Translations under genes and position numbers: made by a program
Notes under the pieces: model-generated
The model's input: only the letters and a program-made list of their open reading frames with translations
Told to the model about the DNA's origin: nothing
Databases searched by the model: none
DNA from: a virus
DNA length: 31,841 nucleotides
Direction: 5' to 3' (one strand)
Virus record (IMG/VR): IMGVR_UViG_3300029448_000215
Location: 1 to 31,841 of that record
Part shown: positions 26,467 to 31,841 of the stretch, piece by piece
How positions within the stretch are numbered: position 1 is the first letter of the stretch
Layout: each line of letters opens with the position of its first letter

Positions 26467-27624
26467 TTAATTTTTGTTTTTAATTTTAAACTTAAAATCA
26501 GAAGAACTATCTCCTAGTACTTTATACTTAACTCCACCTGTTTCAATCTCTCCATGACTCTGTCTTGGATTCATATCCACATTTTTAGATTTAGCAACGC
26601 TATTCTTTATAGCGTCAGCTTTACCTTGTTCGTAAAAGTGATTAGCAATAGCATCAGCGTTCATTGCTGTGTAAAGAGATTTATGATAACCTTTAGCATC
26701 TTTAAGTGATAAATCTTTGTCGACAAACTTTGCCATAAAATTATTAAGATCACTTTGCGCGGTTTTAACCCCCTCCACATCTTTGACATTAAACCTGAAT
26801 TTTTTATCCCCGACGTTGTATTCAAAACCTTTGAATTTGTCGTTAAAAAGATCATCTGTCTTTTTTGTAAAAGCATCAGAGTTTTGCTTTACTACTCTTT
26901 GAGTCTCTTCTGACTCCTTGTTGTACCTATTAAAAAAATCAACTGCTTTTTGTTGCTCACTAGTAAGTTTGCTTCCAGCTTTAATTTCTTCATAGTATTT
27001 AGACTTTTGCCCGTCTAGGTGGCTTTTAGCGTCAGCAACTTGCTCTTTTAACGCTAATTTCTTTCTACGTATATCTCTATCGTCGTCAACATCTTCGTCG
27101 AAAGAGAAGTTGTCTTCCATGAGGAAGTTAATTTCTTCATTATCTAAATGAGGTTTTGTTTGCTTGTAGTATTCGCGTAATAGATTGTGATCATCTAATT
27201 TTGAATAATCTTGGTTAAGCTTAACATAATCATCTAAATCTCCACCAGTATCCTCCATGAAGTCTACTAGCTTTTGGATATTTTCAGGAAGCGGTTCACC
27301 TGTTTCTATACTTTCTTTAATAGCTTCTTCAGCTTCAACCGCTATCTCCTCAGTAGTTTCTGCCTCAGTAGTTTCCCCGGTAATTTCCTCTAAAACTACT
27401 TGCTCTTGTTCTGGGGTTTCATTTGTAGGAGTTTCAGTCTCTTCTGAGACTACCGGTTGATTTAAATCAACTTTAAAAACGCTATCATCTCCTGCGCTTT
27501 CAAACTTAGATTCATCTACTTGAGGGGCTTTTTCCTCGGGTGTTTGCTCCACTTGTTCTGGTGTAGTTTGCTCCACTTGTTCTTGTGTAGTTTCTTCAAC
27601 TACTTCTTCGTTTTTTTCTTCCAT
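26467..27624 (-). CDS. Putative capsid scaffold protein, 385 aa
   Basis: The first 115 residues are extremely rich in Glu, Thr, Gln and Val (EEKNEEVVEETTQEQVEQ and similar), likely disordered. Residues 130-330 are charged helices (YYKQTKPHLDNEEINFLMED, KSHLDGQKSKYYEEIKAGSK). The C-terminus turns basic and ends YKVLGDSSSDFKFKIKNKN. An acidic, helical protein with a basic tail placed between portal and MCP is the usual picture of a scaffold that guides shell assembly; the basic tail commonly binds the capsid protein. Two near-identical 24-base units at 27542-27589 repeat EQVEQT. There is no sequence signature for a prohead protease within it. Assignment is by position and composition. Confidence 0.75.
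   Translation of the reverse strand: MEEKNEEVVEETTQEQVEQTTPEQVEQTPEEKAPQVDESKFESAGDDSVFKVDLNQPVVSEETETPTNETPEQEQVVLEEITGETTEAETTEEIAVEAEEAIKESIETGEPLPENIQKLVDFMEDTGGDLDDYVKLNQDYSKLDDHNLLREYYKQTKPHLDNEEINFLMEDNFSFDEDVDDDRDIRRKKLALKEQVADAKSHLDGQKSKYYEEIKAGSKLTSEQQKAVDFFNRYNKESEETQRVVKQNSDAFTKKTDDLFNDKFKGFEYNVGDKKFRFNVKDVEGVKTAQSDLNNFMAKFVDKDLSLKDAKGYHKSLYTAMNADAIANHFYEQGKADAIKNSVAKSKNVDMNPRQSHGEIETGGVKYKVLGDSSSDFKFKIKNKN
27542..27589 (-). repeat. 24-base tandem duplication in the scaffold gene
   Basis: Two neighbouring 24-base units (27542-27565 and 27566-27589) differ at one base. They encode TQEQVEQT and TPEQVEQT in the acidic N-terminal part. The repeat keeps the frame, consistent with recent slippage in a region that tolerates length change. 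Confidence 0.85.
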
Positions 27625-27651
27625 AATATAATATAATAATAATTAATAAAT

Positions 27652-30069
27652 TTATCTAGGGTCAAACGCATCTAAATTAAATCCTCCGCTTAGTATATCA
27701 TTACCTGCGGACTCAAAGTTTTTAGGTGGTTTACCACTATTTCTTTGCTCAATCATCTCTGATTGCTGTGTTGCTTGTATCTTTGTTCTTTCGTCTTTAC
27801 GATCTTCCTTTTGCTTCTCTCTATTCTTCATTCCATCAACCTCAATTCCCTTGAGTTGCATGTTGAAGTTGAACTCCAGTCCCATTAATTCTTTTTTCAT
27901 TTGAACCTCTTGCATCATTCTCTGAGACTCCATTTGAGCTTTTGCTTGTTCTAGTTGAACTTTATTCCTCGTTAACGCTTGATCTTTTTGCATTTCTATC
28001 TCAGCAGCTGCTTGTGCCGCTTGTGCATTAGATTGACTTTGGGCTTGGATATTCTCTAATTGTAACTGTCTATCCTTTTCTTGTTTTTTAGTTCTTCTTA
28101 TTTTTAAAACTTGATTTGCTAGTTTTAGATTTTTAATATCTCTAATATCAATAGCATCTTCAAGTTCTATGCTTTGTTGTTGAAGAGCCATTTGGATATT
28201 ATTCTCTAGTATTGCTTTCTCTTCTTCATCTGGTTGTAACTCTATAAAAATACCAAAGTCGTATAAATTAAGATCTGAAATCTCACTTAGCGTAGCTACG
28301 TTGTGAACACCAATAGCTTGTATGAAAGCATCTTTTGTAGGAGAGTACTCTATAATATCTGATATTCTTAATGACAAACACTCTGCAACTTCAGCAGTTA
28401 AAAATAAACCCGCCTGTAATATGTGTCTAGTTGCTGTGTTAGAATTAGCTGCCGCTATCTTTTGTATTCCAACTAAAGCGTTTTTATCTGGTGTACTACC
28501 ATCTCTAGCTTCGTTAAGACCAGTCACGTCTCTTATCATTTGTAAGTAGTAGTTATAGTTTGCTATCAGTGCTTGGATTTTATTACCCCCACTACCACTA
28601 GTTATTTCTTGGATTGGTACTTTACCAGGATTCATATCACCTTCACTTGTAAAACTTCTCCCAATAACAGATCCCGTTTGGAAGAACATGTTTAAAGCCT
28701 CTTGCGGGTTGTAGTTTGTACCGTTACCTAAATCAATCTCAGCTAAACCATCAGCATCTAAATAGACGCCATCAGGAACCATTCTGGACATTACTTGTTG
28801 AAGTTTTAAGTGTGTCAATTGAATCATATCAGCAAAACTAGTTACCCTTCTAACTAGTGAATCAATTTTCCCGTTATACATTCTTGGTGCTACAATAGAG
28901 TAATTCATTTTAACTTTCGTAAAGTCACTCTTAGGTCGCATCATATTTTTAGCCATTTCCCATCTAAGCAACTTGTTGGTACCTACGATTATAGCTCCAT
29001 CATAGAGGCACTCTATAGATCTTAATAATCTAGAGTACCCACCTTCTTTGTCTTCCGGTGGGTTAAAACTATCATCTTTTTCAATCGCCTTATCACCTCC
29101 ACTAGCACTTTCTTTTAACTTATAAACCTCGTTCATATAAGTCTTGTAGTTAAAGTATAAAACCTGAATAGTGTTTTTATCTTCTTTGTCTGAAGAGAAT
29201 CTAGTTGTGTTGTTGTTCCTATTAAATGTTTTGTTTTTCATTATATCCTCAAGATCACTTTCAGATAAATGAGGAAATTGTTTTGCCAATTCGTTAACTG
29301 GAATAGTTTTAACTTCACCAACATAATATATGTCTTCAAAGTAAGGGGAGTCAGTATAAGAATATACTAGGTTAGCTGGATCAACATAATCTACGGTAGC
29401 TCCTTCAGAAGTGTTAAAGCTTGTTTTTACAGCACCAATACCTACAACGGCTAAATCTTGGTAGAATCTCTTTTTTATCAACTCATACCTACTACCTTCC
29501 ATCAAAGTGTTTATCGCCTGCTCTTCTGCTATCTCTACTGCCTGCTTGTAGTTAAGCTGCATATGAACTTGCAGTTCCTCTGTGGTCTCTGGTAAGGTTG
29601 GCTCCTCACTCTCCCTCATATCTAAACCAGTCTCCGCCATAACAGTGTCGTTAAACTCCCGCATTTCCATGTCGCTTAAAATCTTCTGCATGTACTCAGT
29701 TCGTTCAGCAACTCCATACGGGTCTTGTGAGTAAGCTTTTATATCATACGTTCTTTCAGCTATACCGTTAACCACTATATCAACAAACTTAGAGACAATT
29801 GGAATTGGTTTCCAATCTAAATTTAAATAGGACAAATCACCGTTTATAGATAACTCATCCTTGTATTTTTGTATAGACTGCTCACCCCTAGCGTACAGTC
29901 TTAAATTATGAAAGTTATTAGTACTAGTTCCATATCTACTAGAACCATTACTATTATCAAACCATTCTCCTTCAATAGCTTTTGCAACCTTTAAACCATA
30001 ATCGTAACTCAGCTTCTCGAAGTCGCTAACTACTTGTGATGGGAAATTATTTCCAACAGACTTTGCCAT
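27652..30069 (-). CDS. Portal protein, 805 aa
   Basis: The portal ring sits at one capsid vertex and forms the channel through which DNA is packed and ejected. The gene directly follows terminase (five-base gap), as in most tailed phages. The N-terminal part contains the sections WKPIPIVSKFVDIVVNGIAE and YDIKAYSQDP, then a long helical section (LNYKQAVEIAEEQAINTLMEG, YQDLAVVGIGAVKTSF) and YVDPANLVYSYTDSPYFEDI, a pattern I know from portals of Bacteroidota and crAss-like phages. MIQLTHLKLQQVMSRMVPDG and the QMIRDVTGLNEARDGSTPD segment belong to the later stem and wing region. Residues about 640-770 are a long Gln/Glu/Lys coiled coil (KKQEKDRQLQLENIQAQSQ onward), as expected for a C-terminal barrel extension. 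The length of 805 is on the large side for a portal. Confidence is high for the role, moderate for domain limits. Confidence 0.9.
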   Translation of the reverse strand: MAKSVGNNFPSQVVSDFEKLSYDYGLKVAKAIEGEWFDNSNGSSRYGTSTNNFHNLRLYARGEQSIQKYKDELSINGDLSYLNLDWKPIPIVSKFVDIVVNGIAERTYDIKAYSQDPYGVAERTEYMQKILSDMEMREFNDTVMAETGLDMRESEEPTLPETTEELQVHMQLNYKQAVEIAEEQAINTLMEGSRYELIKKRFYQDLAVVGIGAVKTSFNTSEGATVDYVDPANLVYSYTDSPYFEDIYYVGEVKTIPVNELAKQFPHLSESDLEDIMKNKTFNRNNNTTRFSSDKEDKNTIQVLYFNYKTYMNEVYKLKESASGGDKAIEKDDSFNPPEDKEGGYSRLLRSIECLYDGAIIVGTNKLLRWEMAKNMMRPKSDFTKVKMNYSIVAPRMYNGKIDSLVRRVTSFADMIQLTHLKLQQVMSRMVPDGVYLDADGLAEIDLGNGTNYNPQEALNMFFQTGSVIGRSFTSEGDMNPGKVPIQEITSGSGGNKIQALIANYNYYLQMIRDVTGLNEARDGSTPDKNALVGIQKIAAANSNTATRHILQAGLFLTAEVAECLSLRISDIIEYSPTKDAFIQAIGVHNVATLSEISDLNLYDFGIFIELQPDEEEKAILENNIQMALQQQSIELEDAIDIRDIKNLKLANQVLKIRRTKKQEKDRQLQLENIQAQSQSNAQAAQAAAEIEMQKDQALTRNKVQLEQAKAQMESQRMMQEVQMKKELMGLEFNFNMQLKGIEVDGMKNREKQKEDRKDERTKIQATQQSEMIEQRNSGKPPKNFESAGNDILSGGFNLDAFDPR

Positions 30070-30074
30070 ATTTG

Positions 30075-31841
30075 TTATTTGATTATTTTAGATATATTTC
30101 CAACGTTTGTATATTTGGAAATATTTATATTTAACTTTGGTTTTTCTACCTTAGCGTTTGGAGCATATAAGTGTCTATTGTTAGCCATTATAGCTAAACC
30201 AGAACTTATAGACGCATCATGCTTTGTTCTTTTATTTATATCAAACTTACTCCAATCATTTAGTAATTCGTTGAAGTATAAATTTCCGAACGTTCCATCT
30301 TGCTTCATCCCAACATGATCTTGTATATACATCTCAATTGCCGCCGCATGTGCTTGTTTAATATCTTCTGAAGAGTTAGGTATTCCACCCACTTCTTTTT
30401 CTGCAACGGACAACTTGTTCCATATCTTGTCCGGCCTATTCATACTAAAACCTCTATAACCTCTACGTCTCAAATAGTACAAGAGACGAGGTTTATTGTT
30501 CTCTGCAAGTATAGGCATCCCATAAAATACTAAAGCCATTAGAACATCCTCAAAGAACATCTCGGCTGTTGGTGGTCTTGATAAGTATTCTAAAAAGAAA
30601 CTATTCGCTGGAGCGTCTTCCATACTAAATCTAGTTAAGCCGTGTAAAGCTCCTTTAGATCCAACTCCATCTACTGTACCTGATATATCGTAACTATCAC
30701 AACCAAAGGCTCCCATATGCTCGTTACCAGGATATTTGATACCATTTTTAAGTATTATTCTATTTTGTATCCCAGAAGGTGGAACCCAGCTAACTTTAAA
30801 CCTACCCTTTGGATCTGGATAAAAAATAACTTGAGTATCTTTGATTCCATTAACCCACTGGAAATTACCAGTTGTAACCCCAAGAGTTCTAGACATCTCT
30901 TCATTGTAATCTATCTGCTCGTATATTTTAACTAGGTTAAATATACTTCCTTTTGCCTCGTCTCTAAAAGCGTGCTCTGTAGTTCTTGGGAATTGACGAT
31001 AAAACTCGTTTAAAGCGTCGTGATCGTCTTTCAAACCATCGACTTCGTTCTGCCAGTTATCTATTACACCTACATCTATTAATTCACCGTCTGGCGCAAG
31101 TCTGTCGATATCAGGAGTAGTAAAGACTGGAACTCCATACTCGTCAATAAATCCTTCGTAGTTCCATTCCATTGGGATAAAAAGAGAGTATAATCCAGAC
31201 TTTGTCTGACCATTTCTATTTCTTTTTGTGACATCCGAGGCATTGTATAGTTTTTTAAAATTCTCTCCACCTTTATCTAAAGCGTTTGAAGTTGAGCCCA
31301 TCATACATTTACCAATAATCCTACTACCTAATCGTAAACATGTTTTTGTAACCCTCCAGTTATTTAAAATATTATCGGGTCTCTCCCACTTACCAGATTC
31401 ATCATGAACTAACAAAGCTAGTTTTTCACCATCATAACTATTGTCCCCAGTGTTCTTCCAGTCAATCGTCGTATCCAAACCTTCGATTTCCTCCATGCCA
31501 TCCGTAGCTGACATCTTTTTTCTTGTAAACTTACTAGCAGGTACACGATAAGCAAGTTCGGACTTAGGACGATCCATACCATCCTGGATAGGTTTAAAAA
31601 AGAAAGGATAATTAATTGATATAGGAACCACTTTGTCCGTAAACATCTTTTTTGCATCTGCACCAGTTTTAGATAATATACCAAACCTACTATCACTAGC
31701 AAGAGTGGCTAAATTAACCGTTTCTGCTGATGACATAAAAGAAAATCCAGAACGTCTATTTTTAAGGTAGCACATTCCGTAACATCTTTTATCTGCTTTA
31801 CAAGCTTCCCAAAATATAAAAAACAATCTGTTCGCCTCTCT
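30075..31841 (-). CDS. terL: Terminase large subunit, N-terminus cut off
   Basis: This is the packaging motor and headful or end-cutting nuclease. The frame continues past the right edge, so 588 residues are visible and the true start lies outside. A TTG in frame at 31826 is not the start. In visible numbering, residues 27-34 read KNRRSGFS, a deviant Walker A motif with the Lys at its beginning, like the KSARVGYS of lambda gpA. Walker B is LALLVHDE with D147-E148, and the coupling motif is MGSTS around 182-185. The nuclease domain shows GCDSYDISG (D382), FFEDVLMAL (E431/D432) and KHDASISSG (D542), the usual acidic triad of RNase H-type terminase nucleases. The product acts with the portal encoded just downstream. 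No gene for a small subunit is visible in the window. Confidence 0.92.
   Translation of the reverse strand, partial: REANRLFFIFWEACKADKRCYGMCYLKNRRSGFSFMSSAETVNLATLASDSRFGILSKTGADAKKMFTDKVVPISINYPFFFKPIQDGMDRPKSELAYRVPASKFTRKKMSATDGMEEIEGLDTTIDWKNTGDNSYDGEKLALLVHDESGKWERPDNILNNWRVTKTCLRLGSRIIGKCMMGSTSNALDKGGENFKKLYNASDVTKRNRNGQTKSGLYSLFIPMEWNYEGFIDEYGVPVFTTPDIDRLAPDGELIDVGVIDNWQNEVDGLKDDHDALNEFYRQFPRTTEHAFRDEAKGSIFNLVKIYEQIDYNEEMSRTLGVTTGNFQWVNGIKDTQVIFYPDPKGRFKVSWVPPSGIQNRIILKNGIKYPGNEHMGAFGCDSYDISGTVDGVGSKGALHGLTRFSMEDAPANSFFLEYLSRPPTAEMFFEDVLMALVFYGMPILAENNKPRLLYYLRRRGYRGFSMNRPDKIWNKLSVAEKEVGGIPNSSEDIKQAHAAAIEMYIQDHVGMKQDGTFGNLYFNELLNDWSKFDINKRTKHDASISSGLAIMANNRHLYAPNAKVEKPKLNINISKYTNVGNISKIIK

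Noticed and set aside
31824-31826. TTG as the start of the terminase gene
   Set aside because: The frame stays open to the window edge, and the Walker A motif would lie only about 20 residues from this start, leaving no room for the N-terminal part of the ATPase.
1-31841. CRISPR, tRNA, integrase or attachment site
   Set aside because: No regularly spaced repeats, tRNA-like folds or recombinase motifs were seen. The window is densely filled with virion genes.

Overview
The window looks like the late, virion-building region of a tailed bacteriophage genome. It is AT-rich, and all 16 protein genes lie on the minus strand, so it is transcribed from right (31841) to left (1). Both ends are cut inside genes: the terminase large subunit runs off the right edge, and a giant virion-associated protein of at least 2392 residues runs off the left edge. 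I saw no tRNA, rRNA, CRISPR array, integrase or insertion sequence, and no gene-free stretch over 300 bases.

Layout in transcription order. (1) DNA packaging and head: terminase large subunit, portal, an acidic scaffold-like protein and the major capsid protein (MCP). A strong UUCG hairpin terminator follows the MCP. (2) Neck and tail: a conserved 276-aa protein, a 55-aa Cys-containing protein, a 242-aa connector-like protein, a 474-aa protein resembling the P22 gp4 type of tail adaptor with a jelly-roll-like insertion, and a 2517-aa tail protein ending in Cys-rich DDGSC repeats. (3) Two neighbouring proteins (525 and 471 aa) that share a Trp/Cys module found three times, a 118-aa protein and a GNAT-type acetyltransferase. 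(4) Proteins likely carried inside the virion: a 279-aa Gln/Met/Ala-rich protein ending in an SDxRxK (peptidase S74-like) segment, a 748-aa protein, and the giant protein with an HExxH zincin-like motif and a complete set of HAD phosphatase motifs.

Host and type. No gene start that I inspected has a clear Shine-Dalgarno sequence. The leaders are A/T-rich, as is known for Bacteroidota and their phages. The tail protein carries GCTDPxAxNYDPxAxxDDGSC repeats, which I associate with surface proteins of marine Flavobacteriia. Absence of tail-tube, sheath and tape-measure genes, with a portal / adaptor / large tail protein / giant internal protein order, suggests a podovirus-like virion, possibly related in plan to crAss-like or Cellulophaga podoviruses. 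Host and morphology are inferences. Family resemblances are from memory and were not searched.

The most interesting points are the giant protein with two enzyme signatures, the triplicated Trp/Cys module, the Ser-Lys dyad on a likely ejected protein, the host-like repeats in the tail protein, and the strong terminator directly after the capsid gene.
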